Positions 42,388 through 51,049 of a stretch of 64,000 bases of DNA are shown one piece after another (within the stretch, counting starts at the first letter, position 1; the number at the start of each line of letters is the position of its first letter). Made by a program: the position numbers and the translations under genes. The notes beneath the pieces were generated by a model, which saw nothing but the letters and a program-made list of their open reading frames with translations, was not told the DNA's origin and made no database searches. Source of the stretch: CALCKU01 sp964534845 (GTDB lineage: Bacteria; Pseudomonadota; Alphaproteobacteria; Caulobacterales; Maricaulaceae); contig CAZHPV010000003.1 in NCBI GenBank assembly GCA_964534845.1, positions 1 through 64,000 on the forward strand, read 5' to 3'.

Positions 42388-43422
42388 ATGGAACAGTATA
42401 GTTTTCTGGATGATTATAGCGAAGGGTGCCATCCCGAAATTTTACGCGCGTTAGAACACACAAATCTTACGCAATCGGCAGCCTATGGCTATGACATTTA
42501 TTCCGATGCCGCCAGAGCCTTGATCCGTGAGCAGATGAAGGCGCCTTTAGCCGAAATCTTCTTTGTAACGGGCGGCACGCTTGCAAATCTGATTATGATT
42601 TCCAGCGCCTTGCGACCGCATGAAGCGGTTATTGCGGCCCGTTCAGGCCATATTGCGAGGCGAGAGACAGGCGCTATTGAAGCAACAGGCCATAAGGTCA
42701 TCACGGTCGACACGCCCGAGGGCAAGCTAACACCCGAACACATCACAAAGACCCTGATTGACAATACACACGGCGTCCATATGGCCAAGCCGCGTATGGT
42801 CTATATATCTAACGCCACGGAAACAGGACTGATCTATACAAAGACCGAGCTCGCCGCCTTATCCAATTTATGCAAATCTGAAAATCTCTTGCTTTTTATT
42901 GATGGGGCGAGATTGGGAGCAGCTCTAAGCGCCGCGCAAAATGAACTCACACTCGCCGATATTGCTACATTAAGCGATATGTTCTGGATAGGCGGTACAA
43001 AGGCGGGCGCGCTTTTTGGCGAGGCGATTATTATACCTAATCCCGCCCTTGCGACAGATTTAGGTTTCCAAATCAAGCAAAAGGGCGCGCTGCTTGCCAA
43101 AGGACGTGTCTTGGGTTTGCAATTTAAAACCCTGTTTGAAGACGGTCTTTATTTTCGCGCCTCCAAACGGGCCAATGATTTCGCTGCAAAGCTTTCAACC
43201 GCCTTTACGAATGCAGGATTTGAATTGGCAAACCCAACCCAAACCAACCAACTCTTTCCTATTTTGCCCGACACACTTATTGCGCATTTAAAGAAACGTT
43301 TCGGATTTTATATTTGGGAAAAACGTGAGAACAAGCGGAGTGTTATTCGTATGGTAACCTCATGGGCTACCCATTCCGACCAAGTCGACACCTTTATCGA
43401 ACACCTCAATCGCCGGTCCTAA
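42388..43422 (+). CDS. Low-specificity threonine aldolase-family PLP enzyme
   Basis: 344 aa fold-type I PLP enzyme of the beta-eliminating-lyase/threonine aldolase family, cleaving L-threonine or allo-threonine to glycine and acetaldehyde. N-terminal FLDDYSEGCHPEILRAL, AAYGYDIYSDAA, EIFFVTGGTLANLIM, DGARLGAAL, and the PLP lysine in WIGGTKAGALFGEA (about residue 206). Starts 2 bp after the nucleotidase stop. Its place between nucleotidase and deformylase has no obvious metabolic logic. Confidence 0.88.
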   Translation: MEQYSFLDDYSEGCHPEILRALEHTNLTQSAAYGYDIYSDAARALIREQMKAPLAEIFFVTGGTLANLIMISSALRPHEAVIAARSGHIARRETGAIEATGHKVITVDTPEGKLTPEHITKTLIDNTHGVHMAKPRMVYISNATETGLIYTKTELAALSNLCKSENLLLFIDGARLGAALSAAQNELTLADIATLSDMFWIGGTKAGALFGEAIIIPNPALATDLGFQIKQKGALLAKGRVLGLQFKTLFEDGLYFRASKRANDFAAKLSTAFTNAGFELANPTQTNQLFPILPDTLIAHLKKRFGFYIWEKRENKRSVIRMVTSWATHSDQVDTFIEHLNRRS

Positions 43423-43494
43423 AACTCTAAACCCGCATTATTGGGTTTCGTCTTGGCTCTTGACCCTGAACCGACACGCCCCTATCTAGCGTTC

Positions 43495-44013
43495 ATGGCC
43501 ATACGTCCCATATTAACAGTCCCTGATCCGGTCTTAAAACAGGTTTCAAAACCTGTTGAAAAGGTCACGGATGAGACGCGTGCCCTTATGGATGACATGC
43601 TCGAGACCATGTATGATGCGCCGGGCATCGGACTGGCGGCCATTCAAATTGGCGTGCCTTTAAACGTCATTGTCATGGATCTGGCGCGCGAAGGCGAAGA
43701 CAAAAACCCGCAATATTTCGTTAATCCCGAAATCCTTGAAGATGTCGAAGACCTTAAGCCTTATGAAGAAGGCTGTCTGTCAATTCCGGATGTATTTGAT
43801 ACAGTTGAGCGCCCTGAACGCGTCAAGCTGCGCTACCAGGATTATAATGGTAAGACCGTCACAGAATGGGCGGAGGGACTTTACGCCGTTTGCATACAGC
43901 ACGAAATGGATCATTTGAAAGGCGTTGTCTTTATCGACCATCTTTCGCGGCTTAAACGCCAACGCGCGATCAAGAAAGTACAAAAATCTCTTAAACTACA
44001 GCCTACAGGCTAA
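43495..44013 (+). CDS. def: Peptide deformylase
   Basis: Removes the formyl group from nascent proteins; 172 aa metalloenzyme. The three PDF motifs are present: GIGLAAIQIG, EGCLSIPD (metal Cys) and QHEMDHLKG (two metal His and catalytic Glu). The open frame begins at 43441, but MAIRPILTVPDPVL at ATG 43495 is the family start. The stop shares a base with fmt (TAATG). Confidence 0.95.
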   Translation: MAIRPILTVPDPVLKQVSKPVEKVTDETRALMDDMLETMYDAPGIGLAAIQIGVPLNVIVMDLAREGEDKNPQYFVNPEILEDVEDLKPYEEGCLSIPDVFDTVERPERVKLRYQDYNGKTVTEWAEGLYAVCIQHEMDHLKGVVFIDHLSRLKRQRAIKKVQKSLKLQPTG

Positions 44014-44930
44014 TGAGCCTGCGTATTGTTTTTATGGGTACGCCGGATTTTGCGGTGCCGTCTTTGGCTGAAATTTTAGCCGCAGGCCATGAAGTAGTCG
44101 CCGTTTACACCCAGCCGCCGCGCCCGTCAGGACGGGGCAAGAAACTCACGAAATCACCCGTCCATCAATTCGCCGAAATTATGGGGCTAAATGTGATAAC
44201 GCCCGAAAGCTTTCGTAAATCCTCGGTCATTGACGCCCTTGAGGCCTTAGAGGCAGACGTGGCCTGCGTTGTCGCTTATGGGCAAATCCTGCCCGCGCGT
44301 GCGCTTAACGCCCCGCATTATGGCTGTCTGAACCTTCATGCCTCGCTGCTGCCGCGCTGGCGCGGGGCGGCGCCTGTTCAGCGCGCAATCATGGCAGGCG
44401 ATAGTCAAACCGGCGTACAGATAATGCAAATGGCCAAAGGGCTAGACACAGGTGATATTCTGCTCTCTGAAATCGTCCCGATCACCCCAAATGATACAGC
44501 CGGCACGCTATCAGATAAGCTCTCCCGCATCGGGGCGGGTCTGTGGGGACGTGCGCTAGCGGCCCTATCGCGCGGCGGCCTATCCCCGACACCGCAAAGC
44601 GGGACGCCGAGCTACGCAAAAAAAATAGACAAGGCGGAAGCCCGCATTGACTGGTCAAGACCTGCAAGCGAGCTGGATTGCCATATTCGCGGTCTCTCAC
44701 CCTTCCCCGGCGCATGGTGCGAGATAGAGGGTAAACGGGTGAAAATTCATTTGGCCGCACCAGACACCGCTAAAGGCAAGGCCGGAACGGTTCTCGGTAA
44801 ATCCGGCCTGATTGCCTGTTCAGAGGGCGCGCTTAGATTGAAAGAGGTGCAACCCGCAGGAAAATCGAAAATGAAGGCCGAGGATTTTTTCCGGGGTCAC
44901 ACTTTGGCCATTGGCCAAAAAGTCCAGTAG
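44013..44930 (+). CDS. fmt: Methionyl-tRNA formyltransferase
   Basis: Formylates initiator Met-tRNA using 10-formyl-THF; 305 aa. N-terminal RIVFMGTPDFAVPSL, catalytic LNLHASLLPRWRGAAPVQRAIMAGDSQTGV, and the C-terminal OB-like domain (LSPFPGAWCEIEG). Overlaps def by one base, so the formylation and deformylation enzymes are made together. A GNAT gene starts 10 bp after its stop. Confidence 0.96.
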   Translation: MSLRIVFMGTPDFAVPSLAEILAAGHEVVAVYTQPPRPSGRGKKLTKSPVHQFAEIMGLNVITPESFRKSSVIDALEALEADVACVVAYGQILPARALNAPHYGCLNLHASLLPRWRGAAPVQRAIMAGDSQTGVQIMQMAKGLDTGDILLSEIVPITPNDTAGTLSDKLSRIGAGLWGRALAALSRGGLSPTPQSGTPSYAKKIDKAEARIDWSRPASELDCHIRGLSPFPGAWCEIEGKRVKIHLAAPDTAKGKAGTVLGKSGLIACSEGALRLKEVQPAGKSKMKAEDFFRGHTLAIGQKVQ

Positions 44931-44940
44931 GAACTGGGCC

Positions 44941-45429
44941 GTGTTGGATAGTTTTATCAGAGACGCAAACCCCCGCGACATAGAGACAATAACGGCGCTC
45001 AATGATCAGGCTTTTGGCGAGACCGCGCAGAGTAAAATCATCAAACGCCTCATAGCTGATGATGAGGTTTTGAGCTCAAAATTATGCCTTAAAGATAATA
45101 AAGCCATAGGCCATGTCATGATATATAAGGTCAGGGTAGACGGCCAAGATATTGGCGCGGGTCTCGGCCCCGTATCCGTTCTACCTGCTCATCAAAAAAG
45201 AGGCTGCGGCACTAAAATGATCCGCACGGCAATATCTGAAATCAACCCGCAAGACCGCGGCGTCGTTTTTGTCTTGGGTCATTTCTCTTATTACCCTCGT
45301 TTTGGATTCACCTCAGAAATGGGAGCACGATTTAAATCACCATGGCCGCGACCTGCCTTTATGGCTATGGCCCTAAATGGACAAGCCCCGCAATCCGGCG
45401 TGTTAGGTTTCCCACAGGCCTATCTGTAA
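44941..45429 (+). CDS. GNAT-family N-acetyltransferase (YhbS-like)
   Basis: 162 aa acetyltransferase. Acetyl-CoA loop in LGPVSVLPAHQKRGCGTKMI and the typical FVLGHFSYYPRFGFTSE of YhbS-like members. The open frame starts at a TTG at 44911 inside fmt, but GTG 44941 has AGGA 8 bp upstream and begins after the fmt stop. It lies between fmt and truA, with its stop sharing a base with the truA start. Substrate is unknown; membership of a translation-related run is only suggestive. Confidence 0.85.
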   Translation: MLDSFIRDANPRDIETITALNDQAFGETAQSKIIKRLIADDEVLSSKLCLKDNKAIGHVMIYKVRVDGQDIGAGLGPVSVLPAHQKRGCGTKMIRTAISEINPQDRGVVFVLGHFSYYPRFGFTSEMGARFKSPWPRPAFMAMALNGQAPQSGVLGFPQAYL

Positions 45430-46175
45430 TGCCGCGTTATAAGCTCACCATAGAATATGACGGCGCTCCCTTTCGTGGCTGGCAATGGCAGGAGGATCAA
45501 CCCAGCGTACAAGGCGTTATGGAAAAGGCGGTTACAGCTTTAAACGGAGAATTCGCTGAGGTTTACGGCTCGGGTCGCACCGATAGCGGCGTGCATGCGC
45601 TTGGCCAGATAGCCCATACCGACCTCGTTAAAGATATACGGGAAGACAAAGTCCGCGATGCGCTGAATTTTCACTTAAAGGATAATCCGGTAACTGTGCT
45701 TGAGGCCAAGAAAGTAGCAGACGACTTTCATGCCCGTTTCGATGCGCGGGAGCGGCGCTATCTCTACCGCCTTATTGACAGGCGCCCAAAGCTTGCCCTT
45801 GAACGCGGGCGGGTCTGGCGTATCCCGCAAAAACTGGATGCCGAGCTTATGCACGCGGCGGCGCAGATATTTGTCGGTCAGCATGATTTCACCACCTTTC
45901 GCGATACACAATGCCAATCCAAAACACCCGTTAAAACCATTGACGAGATTATGGTGTTTCGCGCGGCTGAGGAAATACATATCACCCTCAAAGCCCGCTC
46001 CTTTTTGCATAAACAAGTGCGTAGTTTTGTCGGTACCCTTGCCGAAGTTGGACGCGGGCAATGGAGCAAAGCCGATGTTAAGAAGGCTCTAGAGGCAAAA
46101 ACCCGAACAGCGTGCGGCCCCGTAGCGCCGCCTGACGGGCTTTACCTTGTTAATGTCGCCTATGAACAAGCTTAA
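45429..46175 (+). CDS. truA: tRNA pseudouridine(38-40) synthase
   Basis: Modifies anticodon-arm uridines 38-40; 248 aa. YDGAPFRGWQWQ, catalytic Asp in GSGRTDSGVHALGQIAH, HARFDARERRYLYRL, and FLHKQVRSFVGTLAEVGRG. The open frame extends to 45342; the start at 45429 is set by the TAATG coupling with the GNAT gene and by the family N-terminus MPRYKLTIEYDG. The stop is interleaved with that of the convergent MAPEG gene (TTAA). Confidence 0.95.
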   Translation: MPRYKLTIEYDGAPFRGWQWQEDQPSVQGVMEKAVTALNGEFAEVYGSGRTDSGVHALGQIAHTDLVKDIREDKVRDALNFHLKDNPVTVLEAKKVADDFHARFDARERRYLYRLIDRRPKLALERGRVWRIPQKLDAELMHAAAQIFVGQHDFTTFRDTQCQSKTPVKTIDEIMVFRAAEEIHITLKARSFLHKQVRSFVGTLAEVGRGQWSKADVKKALEAKTRTACGPVAPPDGLYLVNVAYEQA

Positions 46176-46558
46176 ATCAGGCCCGGTGTAAGCGCGAATG
46201 TCGCAAAAAGTCCCACGGTCCAGACCAGCGTACGCACAACCTTAATACCCAAGAGATAGGTAATGGCGTAAGCTAAACGCGCCAGAACAAAAATCGTGGC
46301 GGCCATAGCTGTGGTTTTTGTTGATCCCCCGATCATATGCACGGCTAAAGCCAGAGGTACAAACATCAACATGGCTTCAATCTGATTAGCGATGGCGCGT
46401 TTTGCGCGTCCCCGAAAAGGCGTCATATCCCCCTGGTCTTCCCGGTTGCCAAGACCCCAGCCTATGCCGTTTTTCAACAATCCGGCCCCGCCTTGCACAG
46501 CGATTAATCCGATAAGCGTTAGGGCGCTATACACCACCATTTGTAATTCCGTTGTCAT
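46172..46558 (-). CDS. MAPEG-family membrane protein
   Basis: 128 aa four-helix membrane protein of the MAPEG family (glutathione S-transferase/eicosanoid-enzyme fold). N-terminal helix, a loop with NREDQGDMTPFRGRAKRAIANQIEAM that carries the family's Arg and Asn-Glu positions, then LARLAYAITYLLGIKVVRTLVW. Bacterial members are poorly defined; glutathione-dependent detoxification is possible. A strong ribosome site (AAGGAGAG) precedes the ATG. Divergent from DUF4112, convergent with truA. Confidence 0.85.
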   Translation of the reverse strand: MTTELQMVVYSALTLIGLIAVQGGAGLLKNGIGWGLGNREDQGDMTPFRGRAKRAIANQIEAMLMFVPLALAVHMIGGSTKTTAMAATIFVLARLAYAITYLLGIKVVRTLVWTVGLFATFALTPGLI

Positions 46559-46616
46559 GTTTCTCTCCTTTAATTTCCCTCTTTGTTTTTATCCCACTAT
46601 TAAGTAGAGCTTATAT

Positions 46617-47051
46617 GTGGATGTCAAGCCAGAGATAACGACCCCTGAGGGCCTTGCACTTGAAAAGGCACGCACGCATGCACAAGACAAAAAAATACAA
46701 AAGCAACTTGCCCAGCTCGACATACTTGCCGATCTTATGGACAGTAAATTTCGCCTACCCGGTACGCCCATTCGTTTAGGGGTTGATACGCTTATCGGGC
46801 TTATACCCGGAATTGGGGACACAATCGGTTTAGGCGTTTCGGCTTATATCATAACGCATGCGGCTCGGTTGGGCGCAAAAAAATCAATCATCCAGCGTAT
46901 GGTTTTTAATGTCGGGCTGGACTGGCTTGTCGGCCTTGTGCCACTGCTTGGTGATCTGTTTGACATGGGGTGGAAAGCCAATAACCGCAATATCAAACTT
47001 TTGATGGATTATTTAGAGACCACCAAACCCGGTGATAGGTCAGGCTTCTAA
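46617..47051 (+). CDS. DUF4112 membrane protein
   Basis: 144 aa. A charged N-terminal helix (residues 10-45) precedes the DUF4112 core: DILADLMDSKFRLPGTPIRLGVDTLIGLIPGIGD, then a hydrophobic helix, and NVGLDWLVGLVPLLGDLFDMGWKANNRN, the duplicated helical-hairpin motif with G-D turns. Two membrane hairpins are likely. GTG start with GAG upstream. No function is established for the family. The stop is 1 bp from that of the convergent membrane-protein gene. Confidence 0.85.
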   Translation: MDVKPEITTPEGLALEKARTHAQDKKIQKQLAQLDILADLMDSKFRLPGTPIRLGVDTLIGLIPGIGDTIGLGVSAYIITHAARLGAKKSIIQRMVFNVGLDWLVGLVPLLGDLFDMGWKANNRNIKLLMDYLETTKPGDRSGF

Positions 47052-47052
47052 T

Positions 47053-47658
47053 CTAGAGACTTTGTTGAATTTGGGCGACCCCGGCCACTATGACTGTTAA
47101 TGACATGCCGTGAATAATACAGCCCGTTAAAACCGCGCCGCCCCAATCAAATCCGGCAATCTTCTGAGCCAAGCGAATATCGATCGCTAAAAGACTGAGA
47201 TAAGCCAGCAAGGCCAACATATTTACAATCGCAAAGGCCAGACCCGCGTAAAGATAAAGTACAAATAAAAGAGCGACAAACAGGGCAACAAAAAAGACGC
47301 TCCAATGGCGCACAATCACCCACGCCCGAAACCGGTCTTGCTTGTCAAAAACCATCGCCAAAATATAGGCGCAGCCCAGAAATGTCAGGCTATATAAAGC
47401 TGCGAGTAAAAAAAACACGCCCAAAGATATAGCTTCGGGTTCGCCCGGTTTTGCGAGATTTTCAGAAAGGCGCAAAGCACGCTCATTTTGCAAGCCCAGT
47501 CCACAAATATAATAACAGCCCATAGTAAAAAGAACGGCCATGAAACTCGTCTTAAAGCCAGATCGGGACAGATCAAAAAAACGCGGCCAAGCTTCGCCAT
47601 TTTCCCCCCTCGCTAACAAGGCAATAAAACATCCGTTTAAGAAAGAGGCCAGATTCAT
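47053..47658 (-). CDS. Hypothetical membrane protein
   Basis: 201 aa, about five hydrophobic helices (roughly 35-55, 75-100, 115-145, 145-165, 170-195) and no family I recognise. The short N-terminal part (MNLASFLNGCFIALLARGEN) lies partly along the membrane. It follows dapE by 8 bp on the same strand and is probably co-transcribed with dapD-dapE, though nothing links it functionally to lysine synthesis. The ribosome site is weak. Confidence 0.65.
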   Translation of the reverse strand: MNLASFLNGCFIALLARGENGEAWPRFFDLSRSGFKTSFMAVLFTMGCYYICGLGLQNERALRLSENLAKPGEPEAISLGVFFLLAALYSLTFLGCAYILAMVFDKQDRFRAWVIVRHWSVFFVALFVALLFVLYLYAGLAFAIVNMLALLAYLSLLAIDIRLAQKIAGFDWGGAVLTGCIIHGMSLTVIVAGVAQIQQSL

Positions 47659-47666
47659 GATGGCCG

Positions 47667-48833
47667 TTATGCGTCAAAATAAAGCGTTAAAATTCGCGCA
47701 TAAATTTCGCTTAGCGTTTTTATATCGTCAACTAATACATGCTCGTCAATCTGGTGCATTGTCGCCCCGACGAGACCAAATTCTGCGACAGGCGCATAAT
47801 GGGCAATAAACCGCGCATCAGACGTACCGCCTGACGTTGATAGTTCCGCCTGACGGCCCGTAACATCCTTGATCGCGTTTTGCATAATATCGGTAAGCTT
47901 ACCCGGAGGGGTTAAAAAGCTCTCCCCGCTTATACGGTAATTGGCCGTAATCTCGCCCGTAAAACGTTTCTGGACATCCTCGATAATTTCCGAGATCCAT
48001 TCAGACAGGCTTTCCCCGCTATGGAAAATATTAAACCGGATATTTAAGCGCGCCCGCGCTGTCTCCGGGATCATATTTTCTGTCGGATTGCCAATATCTA
48101 TTGTGGTAATCTCGAGATTGGAAGGCTGAAAAAACTCCGAACCGTCATCCAGATGCCGGGCTTGGAGGCGCGATAAAACTTCAAGCAAAGCCGGAACGGG
48201 ATTTTCTGCGCGGTGCGGATAGGCCACATGGCCTTGCTTGCCCTTAACACTCAGGTCAACATTGACCGAACCCCGGCGGCCATTTTTTATCATCGTACCA
48301 AGTATATCGGGATTTGTCGGTTCCCCGACAAGACAGTGATCGATGATTTCCCCGTCAGCGGCAATAGCGGGTAACAGCTTTTTAGTGCCGTTCTGGGCGG
48401 GGCCTTCTTCATCACCTGTTATAAGGAAACTCAGCGAACCTTTGGGCCTCCACCCTGACGAGAGGCGCTGGGAAACCGCCCCGACAAAGGCCGCAATAGC
48501 CCCTTTCATATCCGCGGCCCCGCGCCCGCGCAACAAACCGTCTTTTACCATGCCGGCAAAAGGATCATCAGACCATTTTTCAATCTCGCCCGCCGGGACA
48601 ACATCGACATGACCGGCAAAACAGAAATTAGGGGCCTGCGTGCCCAAACGCGCATAAAGATTATCAACACGGTCTGCCCCCTCTCCAAACGGATAGCGCT
48701 TGCAGATAAAACCCATATCTTCGAGAGCCGTTTGCAATTGTCCCAATGTCCCGGCATCGTGCGGGGTGACCGAGGGTTTCCGGATAAGATCGCAAGCAAA
48801 TTCAACAGGGTCGATATGTCTTATGCTGGACAT
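47667..48833 (-). CDS. dapE: Succinyl-diaminopimelate desuccinylase
   Basis: Dizinc M20 hydrolase of the succinylase DAP/lysine route; 388 aa. Metal and catalytic residues lie in FAGHVDVVPAGE, GRGAADMKGAIAAF and ITGDEEGPAQNGTKKLL; the dimerisation domain follows (GRRGSVNVDLSVKGKQGH); the C-terminal metal His is in GLVGATMHQIDEHV. It follows dapD with a 25-bp gap. Together with lysA at 61 kb, three meso-DAP/lysine genes lie in this window. Confidence 0.95.
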   Translation of the reverse strand: MSSIRHIDPVEFACDLIRKPSVTPHDAGTLGQLQTALEDMGFICKRYPFGEGADRVDNLYARLGTQAPNFCFAGHVDVVPAGEIEKWSDDPFAGMVKDGLLRGRGAADMKGAIAAFVGAVSQRLSSGWRPKGSLSFLITGDEEGPAQNGTKKLLPAIAADGEIIDHCLVGEPTNPDILGTMIKNGRRGSVNVDLSVKGKQGHVAYPHRAENPVPALLEVLSRLQARHLDDGSEFFQPSNLEITTIDIGNPTENMIPETARARLNIRFNIFHSGESLSEWISEIIEDVQKRFTGEITANYRISGESFLTPPGKLTDIMQNAIKDVTGRQAELSTSGGTSDARFIAHYAPVAEFGLVGATMHQIDEHVLVDDIKTLSEIYARILTLYFDA

Positions 48834-48858
48834 ATATGGTTTCTCTTTGATGGGTTGA

Positions 48859-49689
48859 TTAGTCTCTGAGGAGTTCGTTCACACCCGTTTTGCTGCGCGT
48901 TCTCTCATCCACAATCTTGACGATAACTGCGCAGGCCAAACTATGTGAACCATCTTTAGACGGCAAGCTACCGGGCACAACAACTGAATAGGCCGGGATT
49001 TCCCCGTAAGTAATTTCGCCTGTTAAGCGATTAAATATTTTAGTGGATTGAGACAAAAACACGCCCATAGCCAAAACGGCACCTTCGCGGACAATCACAC
49101 CTTCAGCAACCTCTGAACGTGCCCCAATGAAACAATTATCCTCAATAATAACCGGTGTGGCTTGTAGAGGCTCCAAGACCCCTCCAATACCAACCCCACC
49201 CGATAAGTGGCAATTCTTACCAATCTGGGCGCAAGAACCAACCGTCGTCCATGTATCGACCATTGTGCCTTCATCGACATAGGCACCGATATTGACATAA
49301 GACGGCATAAGCACAGCATTAGGCGCAATATAGGCACCCCGACGCACAGCCGCATTGGGAACCGCCCGAAAACCAGCCTGTGAAAATTCGGTTTCGTCCC
49401 AACCCTGAAATTTACTGGGAACTTTATCCCACCAATTCCCGGCTTCAGGCCCGCCGGACATAATGCGATTGGGCTGTAATCTAAAGCCTAGAAGTACTGC
49501 TTTTTTAAGCCATTCATGCGCCACCCAATCACCATTGCCTTTTCGGGAAGCAACCCGCAATTCACCGGCATCCAATGACAAAATGGCTGTTTCCACAGCA
49601 TCGCGCGCCTCACCTTTTGTGGAAGGCGAAAGGGCTGCACGGTCTTCCCATGCAGCATTAATGGCGGTTTCGAGGGATTTGATATTCAT
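48859..49689 (-). CDS. dapD: Tetrahydrodipicolinate N-succinyltransferase
   Basis: First committed succinylase-branch step; 276 aa trimeric left-handed beta-helix acyltransferase. N-terminal MNIKSLETAINAAWEDRAAL, the hexapeptide region AYIAPNAVLMPSYVNIGAYV to CHLSGGVGIGGVLEPL, and the C-terminal cap with SLACAVIVKIVDERTR. The start is placed at ATG 49689 (GGAG 6 bp upstream), not the frame's beginning at 49719. A 9-bp-stem hairpin (49709-49731) lies in its leader. Confidence 0.95.
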   Translation of the reverse strand: MNIKSLETAINAAWEDRAALSPSTKGEARDAVETAILSLDAGELRVASRKGNGDWVAHEWLKKAVLLGFRLQPNRIMSGGPEAGNWWDKVPSKFQGWDETEFSQAGFRAVPNAAVRRGAYIAPNAVLMPSYVNIGAYVDEGTMVDTWTTVGSCAQIGKNCHLSGGVGIGGVLEPLQATPVIIEDNCFIGARSEVAEGVIVREGAVLAMGVFLSQSTKIFNRLTGEITYGEIPAYSVVVPGSLPSKDGSHSLACAVIVKIVDERTRSKTGVNELLRD

Positions 49690-49708
49690 TTCTGGCTCCA
49701 ATATCACA

Positions 49709-49731
49709 ACAGGCCCCAACGAGGGGCCTGT
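49709..49731 (-). terminator. Hairpin between cold-shock gene and dapD
   Basis: ACAGGCCCC/GGGGCCTGT, a 9-bp GC-rich stem with a 5-nt loop, on the minus-strand path from the cold-shock gene to dapD. No T-tract follows, so it may be a weak or Rho-assisted stop for the cold-shock transcript, or a leader element of dapD. Confidence 0.45.
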
Positions 49732-49827
49732 CAGCTATGCGTTTATCTGGCGCGCAATTTACGTCTCGCGCTCAACAGGTCAATCCTAAAATGACCAAAT
49801 GGGGAGACTTAATCTATGGTTTTATTT

Positions 49828-49847
49828 CCGGACGCTTCAAGCGCCGG
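49828..49847. repeat. Imperfect hairpin just after the cold-shock gene
   Basis: CCGG-(A)CGCTT and AAGCG-CCGG pair with one bulge just past the cold-shock stop. The T-run (TTTTT) lies on the plus-strand side, so for the minus-strand gene it is preceded, not followed, by the tract; termination strength is doubtful. Confidence 0.4.
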
Positions 49848-49852
49848 AGTTT

Positions 49853-50077
49853 TTAGTCAACAATTGAAATAGCATCCACCGCCGTTTTTCCGGAGCGTTC
49901 ATTTACAGATGTGTTAAACATAACAACTTGCCCGTCAGATAAGCTGGTTAGGCCTCCGCGTTGCAAAGCCGTTGCATGTACAAACACATCGCCGCTTCCG
50001 TTTTCGGGCTGAATAAATCCATAGCCCTTTTTATCGTTGTAGAACTTTACAGTTCCTTTTTGCATTTCTTCTGACAT
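49853..50077 (-). CDS. Cold-shock domain protein
   Basis: 74 aa single-stranded nucleic-acid-binding protein of the CspA family. RNP1 KGYGFIQPE and RNP2 VFVHATAL are intact, preceded by GTVKFYNDK. The open frame continues to 50197, but the added 40 residues do not look like part of the family and MSEEMQKGTVKF at 50077 is the natural start, with AAGGA about 10 bp upstream. The ~200-bp upstream region is then a long leader, as often seen for cold-shock mRNAs. Long-form translation from GTG 50197 is not excluded. Confidence 0.9.
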   Translation of the reverse strand: MSEEMQKGTVKFYNDKKGYGFIQPENGSGDVFVHATALQRGGLTSLSDGQVVMFNTSVNERSGKTAVDAISIVD

Positions 50078-50276
50078 TTTTACTTTTTCCTTGATCAATC
50101 GGAGACGACCCTCATGCTCGCCCCTATTCGATAAAATGGAAAAAATTTTGCTAGCACTCTCGAGTGAAGATAAAGTCTTCCCTTGATCATGTTTCACATT
50201 CGCCCGTTATTCCGGCCTATCGACAGCAATAGGTTAAGTCTTGTAGGGAATTTAGGCAACAAAAATATGACTCTTT
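50078..50276 (-). other. Leader/intergenic region of the cold-shock gene
   Basis: 199 bp between gloB and the cold-shock gene, same strand. It contains the box TGATCAAGG twice, once overlapping the ribosome site (50089-50097) and once 92 bp upstream (50181-50189), and a short CACTC/GAGTG hairpin followed at 9 nt by TTTTTT-rich sequence, a possible weak gloB terminator. No other gene is seen. Confidence 0.4.
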
Positions 50277-51008
50277 TTAAAAACTATCTTTCGCAGCGCG
50301 TATTTTACCTAAACTTTCAGCACTCCCGGCCCTGACAAAGGGATTTGAAGCTTTTTCGGCAGCAATCGTCGTCGGAACGGTCGGCACATTTTTCTCTCTG
50401 AGAGCCTTGGCATGGGCAATATAAGCCTGCAAATCCTGATTTTCAGGCTCTACGGTTACTGCAAAACGGGCATTTGAGAGCGTATATTCGTGCGCACAAT
50501 ATAGACGGGTATGGTCCGGCAAGGCACAGATCGCGGCAAGGCTGTCATACATTTGCTTGGCTGTACCTTCAAATAAACGCCCACACCCCAAGACAAATAT
50601 CGTATCCCCCACAAAGGCTGCATCTGCACTTTCTACATAATAAACATTATGGTGTTTTGTATGACCCGGTGTATCAAGCACCGCGATCTTATGGGCTCCA
50701 AATGCAAAGCTCTCCCCGCCGTCTACCGCTTGGGTTAACCCCGGAATGCGCGCAGAGTCCCGCGCCGGACCTATAATCTCGAGGCCCCATTTTTCTTTAA
50801 GGGCAAGATTGCCCCCTGTATGGTCAAAATGGTGATGCGTATTCCAGATATGGCTAAGTTGCCAATCGCGCATCTCACATTGTCTGGAAATCTCATTGGC
50901 ATCAGGCGTATCAATCGCCGCCGTTAAGCCAGAGACAGGGTCATGGATTAAAAATCCATAATTGTCCGACAGACACGGGAACAGGGTAATGACAAGATCA
51001 GATGACAT
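50277..51008 (-). CDS. gloB: Hydroxyacylglutathione hydrolase (glyoxalase II)
   Basis: Hydrolyses S-lactoylglutathione to lactate and glutathione in methylglyoxal detoxification; 243 aa metallo-beta-lactamase fold. Metal motif NTHHHFDHTGGN, DTPGHTKHH, FVGDTIFVLGCGRLFEG and LYCAHEYTLSNARFA. AGGA lies 7 bp before the ATG. Divergent from a methyltransferase gene, a frequent alphaproteobacterial pairing. Confidence 0.94.
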   Translation of the reverse strand: MSSDLVITLFPCLSDNYGFLIHDPVSGLTAAIDTPDANEISRQCEMRDWQLSHIWNTHHHFDHTGGNLALKEKWGLEIIGPARDSARIPGLTQAVDGGESFAFGAHKIAVLDTPGHTKHHNVYYVESADAAFVGDTIFVLGCGRLFEGTAKQMYDSLAAICALPDHTRLYCAHEYTLSNARFAVTVEPENQDLQAYIAHAKALREKNVPTVPTTIAAEKASNPFVRAGSAESLGKIRAAKDSF

Positions 51009-51049
51009 TTGGCTTTCCTATACACTAATCTTGGTTACAATAGCGCCAT

